64,000 nucleotides of DNA from Brevibacillus brevis NBRC 100599 (GCF_000010165.1 NC_012491.1:4471501-4535500), one strand, 5' to 3'. Shown: positions 42,672-50,557, counted from the stretch's first letter. The notes: generated from the letters alone by a model not told the origin. Numbers and translations are program-made.

Positions 42672-43388
42672 CTACCTTGCGAGATGCAGGCCGCATTCCG
42701 TTTTCCCTGCTTGCGCCCAGCGTCCTGCCCTCGAATCCTCGCCCTCTTTTACAGGACGTGTACAAGGAGCGCAGCCGATGCTCGGATAGCTCTGGTCGTG
42801 AAGCGGATTGTACGGCAATTCAAATGCTCGGATGTATTGCCACACTTCTTCCGACTTCCAATGGATGAGCGGGCAAATTTTTAGTGACTGGAATTTTTCA
42901 TCGCGGTTGATAAACCCGACATTCGCTCTCGTGGCAGACTGCTCTCTGCGTAGTCCTGACATCCAGGCAACCGCTCCGGTCAGCACATCTTCCATCGGCT
43001 GTACCTTGCGGATATGGCAGCACATATCCGGTTGCCTACTCCACAATTCTTCGCCATGGAGGTCTGCCTGCTGGGCCAGCGTGATGTCCGGCTGCTTGAC
43101 CGTTATCCTCAGCGCGGGATACCTCGCTCTCACTCGCTCAATCAAGCTGTACGTCTCGAAAAAGTGGAGATTGGTATCCAAAAAGGTGACCTTGGCATCC
43201 TTTTTCACATCGCTGATCATATCGAGCAGCACCATAGCTTCGGCCCCAAAGCTACACGAATAAATCAAATCATCCGAAAACGTCTTGTATGCCCATTTGA
43301 TGACGTCTATGGTGTCGCCCTTTGCGAGATGATTATTGATAGTAGCGAGTTGTTCCTCTGTCGCTGACGCAAAATTCAGTTGGCTCAT
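42672..43388 (-). CDS. cysH: Phosphoadenylyl/adenylyl-sulfate reductase
   Basis: A 238-residue PP-loop reductase giving sulfite from APS or PAPS with thioredoxin as donor. [15 protein letters not shown] is the PP-loop region, [12 protein letters not shown] follows, and [13 protein letters not shown] is the substrate-binding stretch. Two Cys pairs ([12 protein letters not shown] and [10 protein letters not shown]) bind a [4Fe-4S] cluster, the mark of APS-reducing enzymes such as B. subtilis CysH. The last residues contain ECGLH, the catalytic Cys motif. ATG 43388 overlaps the upstream stop as ATGA and has AAGGAGGGG ahead of it. Confidence 0.95.
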   Translation of the reverse strand: MSQLNFASATEEQLATINNHLAKGDTIDVIKWAYKTFSDDLIYSCSFGAEAMVLLDMISDVKKDAKVTFLDTNLHFFETYSLIERVRARYPALRITVKQPDITLAQQADLHGEELWSRQPDMCCHIRKVQPMEDVLTGAVAWMSGLRREQSATRANVGFINRDEKFQSLKICPLIHWKSEEVWQYIRAFELPYNPLHDQSYPSIGCAPCTRPVKEGEDSRAGRWAQAGKTECGLHLAR

Positions 43389-44863
43389 GTGCCCCCTCCT
43401 TGATCATTCAGCGTACGATCATCCTTCAGCTCGTTTATATTGATCGCGTGATCTTCATGACTGCTCACGGATTGCCAGCCCATTTCTCTCGCTGCAACTG
43501 CTGTTTCCTTTCCGACACATACAATCGGTGTCTTTGACCAGGCATCGCCAGCGAATTGCGCCAGCGCTGACAGCGTATAGACATCATCCGTCGCTAGCGA
43601 GTCAAATGAGCATCCATCCTTTTTCGCACTAAGCTCCTTCCCATCCCATACGAGCGTGCCGGCTTGGATCACGTGAATCGCCTTGCCGTGGTCCAGCGTG
43701 ATTTTTTGCGGCTTCCGCTCCCCTGCGTAAAGCACTTGCTCTTCTTTTTCCAAGGCAAGCAGGTCAGGGAGTGCCAGCAGAGATGTATTTTCATCCAGCA
43801 TCAAGTCCGGATAAATCCCCTGTTTCTCGAAAGCCTCAGAAGCCCGTTGTCCACAAACAGCCAGCTTGCTCGTCAAGCGCCGTACATCATAACGCTGTTG
43901 TCGCAAAACAGAAGTAAAAAAGGATACTTGCTGCTCATTCTCGAAGACGAGCCAACGATAAGTGGCAAGCTCCGTCAATGGTGTGTCAAACGTGCAGTGC
44001 TCGACCAAAGGAATCGGCATGACTTCGGCGCCCAACTGCTCCAAGGCAATCACGAGCTCGCTATTTCCTTCATCACTCACTCTTCTTGCAACCGCTACCC
44101 GTTGACCGAACAAGGGGCGTGATTCGTACCAGTTCAGCGATTCCCGCAGACGGACGACCTCACCTATGATAATGATGGCAGGTGCGGCAAAACGGGCCTG
44201 CTCGACTTCCTTATCTATCGTCCCAAGCTTGCCGATCAACGTCTCCTGCTCACGCACCGACCCCCAGCGCACGAGAGCAACGGGCGTATGGGCGTCTTTT
44301 CCATGCGCAAGAAGGCGCTCCCTGATGCGAGGCAGATTTTTCACACCCATGTAGATGACCAACGTTTCCATCGAAGCGAGGGCTGCCCAGTCCGGCTCCT
44401 TTCCTGCATTTTTTTCACACAGGTGACCGGTGACAAAAGCGACGGAAGAGTTGTAGTCACGATGCGTCAGCGGAATACCTGCGTAGAGCGGAGCCGCCAT
44501 CCCGGAAGTAATCCCTGGGACGATCTCAAACGGAATCGAATAGTCGCGGCACATCTGCGCTTCCTCTCCTACCCGCCCGAACATGCTCGGATCGCCGCCT
44601 TTCAGACGAACGACGTATTTCCCTTTTTGGGCTTCCTGGATGAGCAGAAGGTTGATCTCTTCTTGCGGCAAGGTATGATGATCGGCCTCTTTCCCGCAAT
44701 AGATGAGGGTGGCTCCCTTTTTTGCGTACGAGAGAAGCTGCTGGTTTGCTAGACGATCGTACACAATCACATCCGCTAGACGAAGAGACTCCATGCCACG
44801 AATCGTCAGCAGCTTTGGGTCACCAGGCCCTGCTCCGACAAAAACGACTCTGCCTGTGTTCAT
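43385..44863 (-). CDS. Fused uroporphyrinogen-III methyltransferase / uroporphyrinogen-III synthase
   Basis: A 492-residue bifunctional protein. Residues 1-240 are the SAM-dependent CobA/SumT domain (VVFVGAGPGDPKLLTIRGMESL, VVRLKGGDPSMFGR, EIVPGITSGMAAPLYAGIPLTHR) that makes precorrin-2. Residues about 255-490 are a HemD-like uroporphyrinogen-III synthase domain (FGQRVAVARRVSDEGNSELVIALEQLGAEVMPIPLVE). With SirB it serves siroheme synthesis, the cofactor of sulfite reductase, which explains its place in the sulfate operon. ATG 44863 lies about 11 nt after GGAGG; 44899 is an upstream in-frame ATG. The middle dehydrogenase of the pathway (SirC) is not encoded in this operon. Confidence 0.92.
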   Translation of the reverse strand: MNTGRVVFVGAGPGDPKLLTIRGMESLRLADVIVYDRLANQQLLSYAKKGATLIYCGKEADHHTLPQEEINLLLIQEAQKGKYVVRLKGGDPSMFGRVGEEAQMCRDYSIPFEIVPGITSGMAAPLYAGIPLTHRDYNSSVAFVTGHLCEKNAGKEPDWAALASMETLVIYMGVKNLPRIRERLLAHGKDAHTPVALVRWGSVREQETLIGKLGTIDKEVEQARFAAPAIIIIGEVVRLRESLNWYESRPLFGQRVAVARRVSDEGNSELVIALEQLGAEVMPIPLVEHCTFDTPLTELATYRWLVFENEQQVSFFTSVLRQQRYDVRRLTSKLAVCGQRASEAFEKQGIYPDLMLDENTSLLALPDLLALEKEEQVLYAGERKPQKITLDHGKAIHVIQAGTLVWDGKELSAKKDGCSFDSLATDDVYTLSALAQFAGDAWSKTPIVCVGKETAVAAREMGWQSVSSHEDHAININELKDDRTLNDQGGGT

Positions 44864-44985
44864 TGCGAATCCGTCCTCCTTGCTGCATTGTTCCTTCACA
44901 GGAAGAGTCTTGGCCGTTTTAAGTTAAACGTAGAGGTTTCCACTACGAACCCGACTCATTGGCGTCCGAGCGGCTTCTTTTCCAA

Positions 44986-45798
44986 TCAGCAGCCCACTTC
45001 CACTGCTTTCTCTCTGCCATGCTCGTACATGCTCCTTTGTGTAAAGATGTCCGTTAGTAATGCCATTCGAATCGATTGGCTCATCCAGTCCGCAATCAGT
45101 GGATGGGGCAAGTACGCACTGCCCTCATAGCGATAAGCCAAGCCCGCGAGCCGTTTCGGGATTGCTTGTCGCGTGAAGTAGCCCTGGCTGACGAACAAAG
45201 GAAGCACGAGGACATCCCCTTTTTGTGCCAGTGAACAGGCTTGTTCGTACAATGTATCGGGCCTCAGTGTCGCATATCCGGCAGCAGCAAATGCATAGCG
45301 GTTTTGCAAGCGGAATGTCAGACGCAAGAGCAGCTTTTCCCAGCGCTCATGACATCCAGGCAAGTCACTGCCGTGCCCGACGAGCAACAAAGCCTCCCGA
45401 CTAGGCACGCGCGATAGACTTGCGATTCGCTCTGCCACGATCTGCTCGACGTTTCCGTGATCCTCCAATGGCGGACACCAGAGAATTCTTGCCTGAACCG
45501 GAACGCGAATCAGGTCTGTCTCTCCTGTAGGCCATGGGTCTAGTCCAAGCATCGCGCGGATTTCCCCTACGTGATTGCTTCCTGCCGTGGCGAATAGGGG
45601 AACGACGACAATTGTTGTGGCTCCTGATGCTTCCAGACGATTCACTTCATCGCTGATGCTTCGTCCTTCCACTCCTCCCAAGTAAGCTACCCGAATTGGC
45701 AAATCAGTGCGGCACTGCCATACGGCTGATTCCACCAACGCTAACCAGTCAGGATCGGGTGAACCGTGAGCAATTACCAAAACCGCTATTTTCGCCAT
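44986..45798 (-). CDS. sirB: Sirohydrochlorin chelatase-like protein (CbiX/SirB)
   Basis: A 270-residue cytoplasmic chelatase that inserts Fe2+ (or Co2+) into sirohydrochlorin. The N-terminal half has AVLVIAHGSPDPDWLALVE (metal His in AHGS) and TTIVVVPLFATAGSNHVGEI. The second half repeats the fold with LLLVGHGSDLPGCHERW and VLVLPLFVSQGYFTRQAIPKRL. It is first in the operon, with AAAGGGG 7 nt before its ATG and a near-consensus promoter about 60 nt upstream. A 120-nt gap separates it from the CobA-HemD gene and holds only very short open frames. Confidence 0.92.
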   Translation of the reverse strand: MAKIAVLVIAHGSPDPDWLALVESAVWQCRTDLPIRVAYLGGVEGRSISDEVNRLEASGATTIVVVPLFATAGSNHVGEIRAMLGLDPWPTGETDLIRVPVQARILWCPPLEDHGNVEQIVAERIASLSRVPSREALLLVGHGSDLPGCHERWEKLLLRLTFRLQNRYAFAAAGYATLRPDTLYEQACSLAQKGDVLVLPLFVSQGYFTRQAIPKRLAGLAYRYEGSAYLPHPLIADWMSQSIRMALLTDIFTQRSMYEHGREKAVEVGC

Positions 45799-45852
45799 CG
45801 GATGACCCCTTTATCCAACCTTATTTTTGTAATTCATATATGTTTACTCGGA

Positions 45853-45881
45853 ATTATAGTTGGGATGGATTGCCTCGTCAA
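45853..45881 (-). promoter_or_regulatory. Sigma-A promoter of the sulfate/siroheme operon
   Basis: On the minus strand TTGACG (45881-45876), a 17-nt spacer and TATAAT (45858-45853) form a near-consensus promoter 55 nt before sirB. A/T-rich AATTCCGA just after the -10 hints at a CymR-like site, but the match is too weak to call. No S-box riboswitch is visible in this leader. Confidence 0.85.
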
Positions 45882-45936
45882 TAACAAAATCATATTTCAC
45901 TTGAACATAGTGGTTCGGGACGATGCTGTTGTGGAG

Positions 45937-46137
45937 GGAAGAAGTTCATTTCCAGTCTACGCTTCGGCCTACGCCCCGCTAGGGGGATTGACTGTCCGCT
46001 TCGGAATAAATGGCGGGAGCGCTTCGAACGTCGAAGTTTCGAAGAAGGATTTCATAAGCGAAGCTGAAAACCCCCGCCATTTATTCCTACGCTTGGTCGG
46101 GCTCCAGAGGCGCTTGGACTGGAAATGAACTTCTTCC
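45937..46137 (+). repeat. Long palindromic element, copy C
   Basis: It has perfect 21-bp inverted arms beginning GGAAGAAGTTCATTTCC (45937-45957 and 46117-46137) and a perfect inner 15-bp pair, GGAATAAATGGCGGG with CCCGCCATTTATTCC. After the left arm comes TACGCTTCGGCCTACG and the core GCTAGGGGGATTGACTGTCC, matching the reverse complement of copy B almost base for base. It fills most of the 420-bp gap between the sulfate promoter and the K+ channel terminator. Confidence 0.85.
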
Positions 46138-46183
46138 TACGCAGCTTTTTAAAACATTATGAAAGTGATTCAAAATGGAGAAG

Positions 46184-46216
46184 AAAAAAGCTGCCAGGCC
46201 TGATGCCTGACAGCTC
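46184..46216 (-). terminator. Intrinsic terminator after K+ channel gene
   Basis: On the minus strand AGCTGTCAGG (46215-46206) pairs with CCTGGCAGCT (46198-46189) over 10 bp (one wobble), followed by TTTTTTC. It ends the five-gene operon. Confidence 0.9.
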
Positions 46217-46221
46217 TTCGC

Positions 46222-46989
46222 TTATTCCTCACTCTTTTTCCTCGTTCGACGGTACAGCAAATCCATACTTTCTTTGAGCGTCTCATACTCGCGCTCGGTC
46301 AAGTTTTCGATCTGTCGGATATTTGTGATCGTCTGCTTTTTAATCTCTTCGGTCAAGCGATCTTTCTCATCTGGGCTTTTGCTTTCATGTGTCTCTGTCC
46401 AATGCGTAGCAAAGTTTGCCGTCAAGGCTCCCAGCATTCCGATCCCCGTAATCATCAAGATCGCGGCCATGATTCTTCCACCTGAGGTCACAGGCGAAAT
46501 ATCACCGTAGCCGACTGTCGTGGTTGTCACAATCGACCACCACAACGCATCCGGAAAGCTTTTGATATTCTCGTTTACACCGTATTCGAGCAAATAAATC
46601 GCAGTCGAGCTCCACAGCATGATAATCGTGACGACGCCAAATACTTGACGCATCGGACCTGAACGAATGATTCCCAACAAAAACGGTGAAGCGCGCACGA
46701 TGCGCACCAGCCGAAGCACGCGCATGATTCTGGCTAAATACAAATAAGAGTCCAATGGAATCATTGCAACCAGATCGAACCAGTTGGCCAAGACGAATTT
46801 CCGCTTGTCTTTCGCCCTCCATAGCCGGACCAAATACTCGACAATCAGCATGATGATCAGCCAAGTGTCTACCTTGTCCATCAGTTCATCCGTCAAGAGT
46901 GGATGATTAGAGAAGTCTGCGAACAACAGGATCGCATACGTAATCACTAACATAATGATAAAAATCTCATACATGACGCGCCAGAACAA
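46222..46989 (-). CDS. Voltage-sensor-type potassium channel
   Basis: A 255-residue 6-helix channel subunit. Helices 1-3 are at about 5-25, 40-60 and 65-85; the S4 voltage sensor is RIMRVLRLVRIVRASP (about 87-102) with spaced Arg; the pore helix and selectivity filter are WWSIVTTTTVGYGDISP (about 152-168). The last 55 residues form a charged coiled coil (EEIKKQTITNIRQIENLTEREYETLKE), probably for tetramer assembly. TTG 46989 has GGGAGGAG 5 nt upstream. It is the last gene of the operon with the ATP-grasp ligase and DUF350 protein. Homologous ligase clusters in other bacteria are known to include ion channels, so coupling to the membrane system is likely, though the signal is unknown. Confidence 0.93.
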   Translation of the reverse strand: MFWRVMYEIFIIMLVITYAILLFADFSNHPLLTDELMDKVDTWLIIMLIVEYLVRLWRAKDKRKFVLANWFDLVAMIPLDSYLYLARIMRVLRLVRIVRASPFLLGIIRSGPMRQVFGVVTIIMLWSSTAIYLLEYGVNENIKSFPDALWWSIVTTTTVGYGDISPVTSGGRIMAAILMITGIGMLGALTANFATHWTETHESKSPDEKDRLTEEIKKQTITNIRQIENLTEREYETLKESMDLLYRRTRKKSEE

Positions 46990-47047
46990 AAAGACTCCTC
47001 CCTGTGCTCATAAGTGCCTATTCAAAATATGATCGGTTCCGCATCGA

Positions 47048-47130
47048 AAAAGAGGCGGGAACCTGAAGCGGGAGGAGCCAAATGTAGAGAACCTACATGA
47101 GCACCAGACTTCGAAGGTGAACGCCTCTTT
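47048..47130 (-). other. Structured intergenic RNA element / terminator-like hairpin
   Basis: On the minus strand AAAGAGGCG (47130-47122) pairs with CGCCTCTTT (47057-47049) over 9 bp, followed by further T. Inside are two smaller stems, CACC with GGTG and ATGTAG with CTACAT. It lies between the DUF350 and channel genes. It could partly terminate transcription or process the mRNA so the channel is made in smaller amount. I could not match it to a riboswitch class I know. Confidence 0.5.
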
Positions 47131-47136
47131 CCATGC

Positions 47137-47574
47137 TTAGTAACTGATCAGCGCAGCCATCAACAAGCCCGCGGCAATACTCAACCGCGAAGCGAAAATA
47201 CCGACGGATACGTTTCCGTTCGGAATTTCAGACACGACTTTAAATGGTGTGATCCATTCGAACAAATAAAAAACGATGACTTGAAATACCATTCCTACAA
47301 TACCCCAGATGACCAAATCCCACAAGTTAACCGAGTGGTATACAGCCGAAGCGAGGACGATTGCCAAACCGATGATTTTCCCTCCCAAATCGTGCGAGGC
47401 TGCTTTTGCCGCTGCCATTTTCTTCGGATCATCAGTCTGTGCTCCCTGCTTGATCAGATCAAACTCCTTGTAAGGAGTCGTAATCGTAAACACAAAAATC
47501 CCTACAGCCAATATGGGAATGGTCACTGCCAAATACGCTAAAAAGTTTACTACGTAATCCAATTGTCCCAACAT
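47137..47574 (-). CDS. DUF350-family membrane protein (YjfL-like)
   Basis: A 145-residue membrane protein with four helices in two similar pairs (about 8-30, 52-72, 78-100, 120-143). The first pair has VGIFVFTITTPYKEFDLIKQG, the DUF350 signature also found in E. coli YjfL. The region between the pairs holds KMAAAKAASHDLGGKIIGLAIVLASAV. Its function is unknown in any organism as far as I know. In many genomes DUF350 genes lie beside glutathionylspermidine-synthase-like ATP-grasp ligases, as here (21-nt gap). A role as membrane partner or transporter for the ligase product is inference. Confidence 0.85.
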   Translation of the reverse strand: MLGQLDYVVNFLAYLAVTIPILAVGIFVFTITTPYKEFDLIKQGAQTDDPKKMAAAKAASHDLGGKIIGLAIVLASAVYHSVNLWDLVIWGIVGMVFQVIVFYLFEWITPFKVVSEIPNGNVSVGIFASRLSIAAGLLMAALISY

Positions 47575-47595
47575 GTACGTTGTCCTCTCCTTTCG

Positions 47596-48837
47596 CTACT
47601 TGTCTATGCCGACCGGCAAATAATAGGATAGGTTGTTTGTTATCGGTCCCCCGACACGAGCTACAATGGCCGATGCCTCTGTGCCGATCCAAAAGGACCC
47701 CCAGAGCAGCCGTCCAGCATATATTCCCTTCATCGTCTGAACCGTTATCTCTGGAAGCTCCACCCGTTTCTGATAAATCATCGGCTGCTCCCAGTAAAAC
47801 TCTTCCTGATCCTTCTCTTGCAGTGTACCATCTGATGCAAACAGCATGACACCGCCACCTTCCCGCCCAAAAATCGGCTTCGTGACGTAGTCCTCCCTGC
47901 CTGCAAACCGATTTTCAAAATAAGTCGGCAGCATGTAAGCTTCGATGATCGCGTGCTCTTCTTCGGTGAAAAACTCACTCGCATCATGCAAGTTCCAGAT
48001 GAGCGCCTGCAAAGCCTTCGTCTGAATGAGGAACGCAGAAGGAGGATTAATAATGGCCAGCTTTTTGAGGGCAATCAGCGAGAGCACATGCTCACCTGTC
48101 GGATAACCATCTTCATCCTGTTCTACCGCCAGTTTTTCCAAAGCATGCAGGCGGTACAGCACATCGACTGGCAATAGCTCCTCATTTTCCTTTACATAAA
48201 GACGATCTTGCCAAACTCGCAAATGCTCCAAAGCAGCAAACCGGGCAGGCAGACCTGATTGGTCCAGTAAGTACAACGTCGTTCCCTTGTCTTCCTCATG
48301 CCAGTCGAGCGAGCTAAACCAGATAGAATCTGTATCATAGCCTTGCGCCCGATAGGCGTCGAACACCTTACTGAATGCCGAACGCAACTGCCGCTCCATC
48401 CCTTCATTCGGGTCCTCACGCAGGAAATGGCGACAAGCGCGACCATTCACATAAAAAGCCTCGACGATTCCGGTAGGGGTATCGCTGTTGCACTCGAGCA
48501 TCTTCAATCCTTCTGTCGTCTGGGCAAAATCAAAGCGTCCAATCACAGTCGGCACCGTTTGGGAAACGACGATCCTGACTGCCTGTAATGCCTGCATTGG
48601 CACTCCTAGTTCTAACAACAGGGAGTCCTCTGCACGCTGCAATACGGGAACGACCTTGGTAAAGATTTGCCCAAGCCGCTCGGTTGCCATCGCGATTTCT
48701 TCTCGAAAAGCGGGAGAGATCAGGTGGATATCATATAGCGCATACTCCTCGCCATACATCCAATCCCAGGTAAATACGCCCTCTTCCCGCATCGGGCCGT
48801 ACAGCGCCTCACGTTCTCGTTGGTTATGGTCTTCCAC
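47596..48837 (-). CDS. Glutathionylspermidine-synthase-like ATP-grasp amidoligase (YjfC-like)
   Basis: A 413-residue ligase of the GSP_synth family. Motifs include RFDFAQTTEGLKMLECNSDTPTGIVE (about residue 100), a W-E-D-K-like HEEDKGTTLYLLD, LRLHALEKL, and the ATP/Mg region VTKPIFGREGGGVMLF (about 330), ending FWIGTEASAIVARVGGPITNN. These enzymes join a carboxylate to an amine at the cost of ATP. The full amidase-synthetase fusion of E. coli Gss is absent; only the synthetase half is present, as in YjfC. GTG 48837 has GAGGTGAG overlapping the upstream stop and is preferred over TTG 48879. The amine and carboxylate substrates are unknown; proteins of the operon may themselves be modified. Confidence 0.88.
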   Translation of the reverse strand: MEDHNQREREALYGPMREEGVFTWDWMYGEEYALYDIHLISPAFREEIAMATERLGQIFTKVVPVLQRAEDSLLLELGVPMQALQAVRIVVSQTVPTVIGRFDFAQTTEGLKMLECNSDTPTGIVEAFYVNGRACRHFLREDPNEGMERQLRSAFSKVFDAYRAQGYDTDSIWFSSLDWHEEDKGTTLYLLDQSGLPARFAALEHLRVWQDRLYVKENEELLPVDVLYRLHALEKLAVEQDEDGYPTGEHVLSLIALKKLAIINPPSAFLIQTKALQALIWNLHDASEFFTEEEHAIIEAYMLPTYFENRFAGREDYVTKPIFGREGGGVMLFASDGTLQEKDQEEFYWEQPMIYQKRVELPEITVQTMKGIYAGRLLWGSFWIGTEASAIVARVGGPITNNLSYYLPVGIDK

Positions 48838-48847
48838 TTCCCTCACC

Positions 48848-49102
48848 TCACCCGGAGCTGGAATAGCCCGAGCTGCCAATACCGCCCTTGGAGCTGCTCG
48901 TGCTTATCCCACTCGATACTCCGGATTTGCTCTTGTAAGACCTGTAAGTAGAGCTCGAACCTCCACTGCTGCTATCGTCACAATAGCCGTCATTATCGTT
49001 ATCGTAGCAATCATCATAGTCGTCCCCGGAAGAACAACCGCTGACCGCAAGTGCAGCTGCGACGAACAGACCGACTACTTTCTTCGATTTCGTTTGTGCC
49101 AT
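48848..49102 (-). CDS. Small Asp/Ser/Gly-rich lipoprotein
   Basis: An 84-residue protein with signal peptide and lipobox ALAVSGC (Cys near residue 19), so it is lipid-anchored outside. Right after the Cys is an acidic stretch, SSGDDYDDCYDNDNDGYCDD, with D-x-D-x-DG spacing like calcium-binding loops and two Cys. The C-terminal half is Ser/Gly-rich and ends GGIGSSGYSSSG. AGGAGG precedes ATG 49102. It lies 10 nt upstream of the ATP-grasp ligase. E. coli yjfM (DUF1190, also a lipoprotein) holds the matching position. It is a candidate acceptor for the ligase, either at its tail or at acidic side chains; this is inference. Confidence 0.8.
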   Translation of the reverse strand: MAQTKSKKVVGLFVAAALAVSGCSSGDDYDDCYDNDNDGYCDDSSSGGSSSTYRSYKSKSGVSSGISTSSSKGGIGSSGYSSSG

Positions 49103-49112
49103 TTTTTTCCTC

Positions 49113-49559
49113 CTACACTGGCTTCGCGTAGTAAACATAAACCTGCCGATCTTCATCCACCTCGGCCGATGTCTTCTCCCATTCGCGTCCATTCACATAC
49201 AAGTAGTCACTTTGCAAATGCAAGAGAGCATCGTCATCGTCCTTGAAATAAAACGAGTGTACGAGCGGATAAACGCTTGCATTTTCTTGATATTCACGCA
49301 TTTCGATCTGGATGCTGCCCCAGCGTGCTGACACAGACTCCGCATAGTCGACAGCTTGCTCTTCTGTTGAGCGCTTGACGTAAATGACATACGTGCCGTT
49401 TTCGATTGCACAGGACGTCTTTTCATAAACGACATGCCCCTTCACCAAATAATCGCAAGCAAAACGCAAGGAGACCTCATCTTTGTCCACGTTGTCATAG
49501 TAAAACTGAACAGGGAATCCCCTCGCCTCATCCAGCAGCCGATATTCCAACCGTGCCAT
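49113..49559 (-). CDS. Unknown protein with an internal domain duplication
   Basis: A 148-residue soluble protein made of two similar halves: VQFYYDNVDKDEVSLRFACDYLVKGHVVYEKTS...YVIYVKR and HSFYFKDDDDALLHLQSDYLYVNGREWEKTS...VYVYYAKPV. Each half looks like an all-beta unit ending in a Tyr-rich strand. I recognise no named family. It is the first gene of the operon with the lipoprotein, ATP-grasp ligase, DUF350 and channel genes (10-nt gap to the next). GAGGTGAG lies 4 nt before ATG 49559. No promoter of good quality is seen in the 100 bp upstream. Function unknown; it may act in the same membrane-linked system. Confidence 0.8.
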   Translation of the reverse strand: MARLEYRLLDEARGFPVQFYYDNVDKDEVSLRFACDYLVKGHVVYEKTSCAIENGTYVIYVKRSTEEQAVDYAESVSARWGSIQIEMREYQENASVYPLVHSFYFKDDDDALLHLQSDYLYVNGREWEKTSAEVDEDRQVYVYYAKPV

Positions 49560-49668
49560 TTTTCTCACCTCTTTTACCTATCCCAGAATAACAAATCATT
49601 CGCAACTTTTTTATACGTGAGCCGAAACATTTGGTTGCACGACATAAGTCCTGCTTCTTTTGTTCCCG

Positions 49669-50445
49669 TTACTGTCGAATCATACCGCGAATGGTTTCAT
49701 GCAAATGTCCGTTGCTCGCCACTAATGAAGGAGTGTGATCTTGTTGGAATGGTTCATGCTGATACGGCTTTCCAGACCAGTCCGTAATCGTTGCCCCCGC
49801 CTCCTGGGCGATAACAATTCCGGCGGCCACATCCATAATATTGGAGCGTTGCATCACGATATAATCGAGCCATCCGTTTGCCAGCAAGCACCAGTCCAGT
49901 GCAGGCGCAATATTTCGCATGAGACGCTTGGTCTGGAATACAAACGGTTCCGTAAAAGCCATCTCTTCTTCCTTCGTTACCGTGTTGCGTCCACGGATGT
50001 ATGTCCCGACTGCACGTGTGAGGTCTTGGCGGTTATTGACGTTCAATCGTTTTCCGTTCAAATAGGCTCCTTTTCCTTTTTCCGCCCAAAACATTTGACC
50101 TGCTACCGGATTGTAGACGACGCCCAGCACCAGCTCGCCCTTGTGCTGCAACGCAATCGAAATCGAGAAATACGGATAGCCGATAAAATAGTTATTCGTT
50201 CCATCTAAAGGATCGATAATCCACAGATACTCTTCCTCACGGGAAACCATTCCGACCTCTTCAGAAAAAATAGTATGTGTCGGGAAGTGGCGATGCAGTA
50301 CCTCGATGATGCGCTGTTCACTGCCTTTATCCTCTGGCAGCTTCACGTCGTTATGCAATTCCTCATCGGGCACGAGCTGTTCGAGAAAACGTTCCTTCAA
50401 AAACGCACCCGCGACACTTGCTGCTTCTTTTGCAATTTCGATCAT
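49669..50445 (-). CDS. Inositol monophosphatase family protein
   Basis: A 258-residue Mg-dependent phosphatase of the SuhB/IMPase family. Metal motifs are EEVGM (about residue 67), WIIDPLDGTNNYFIGYPYFS (about 78-98) and IMDVAAGIVIAQEAGATITDWSG (about 200-222). Substrates in the family include inositol-1-phosphate, fructose-1,6-bisphosphate and PAP; the last would link it to sulfate metabolism, but this cannot be decided here. ATG 50445 has AAAGGAG 7 nt upstream. An open frame to 50622 would add 59 hydrophobic residues and overlap the divergent promoter, so it is not used. Confidence 0.9.
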   Translation of the reverse strand: MIEIAKEAASVAGAFLKERFLEQLVPDEELHNDVKLPEDKGSEQRIIEVLHRHFPTHTIFSEEVGMVSREEEYLWIIDPLDGTNNYFIGYPYFSISIALQHKGELVLGVVYNPVAGQMFWAEKGKGAYLNGKRLNVNNRQDLTRAVGTYIRGRNTVTKEEEMAFTEPFVFQTKRLMRNIAPALDWCLLANGWLDYIVMQRSNIMDVAAGIVIAQEAGATITDWSGKPYQHEPFQQDHTPSLVASNGHLHETIRGMIRQ

Positions 50446-50498
50446 GACATTTCGCTCCTTTATAACATTGGGAACAATTTTTTTGAACAACCTTCCAC

Positions 50499-50528
50499 TT
50501 GCACTTGTATAGGAAAGATTACTATCAT
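50499..50528 (+). promoter_or_regulatory. Probable sigma-A promoter of the 50558 gene
   Basis: TTGCAC (50499-50504), an 18-nt spacer and TATCAT (50523-50528) lie 30 nt before the start codon, with GAAGGAGGGGG between. Confidence 0.5.
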
Positions 50529-50557
50529 AGAGAGATACCCGAAGGAGGGGGATAAAC

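Noticed and set aside
45843-45870. A CymR operator or S-box riboswitch before the sulfate operon
   Set aside because: Only AATTCC-type fragments match CymR, and the 55-nt leader is too short for an S-box.
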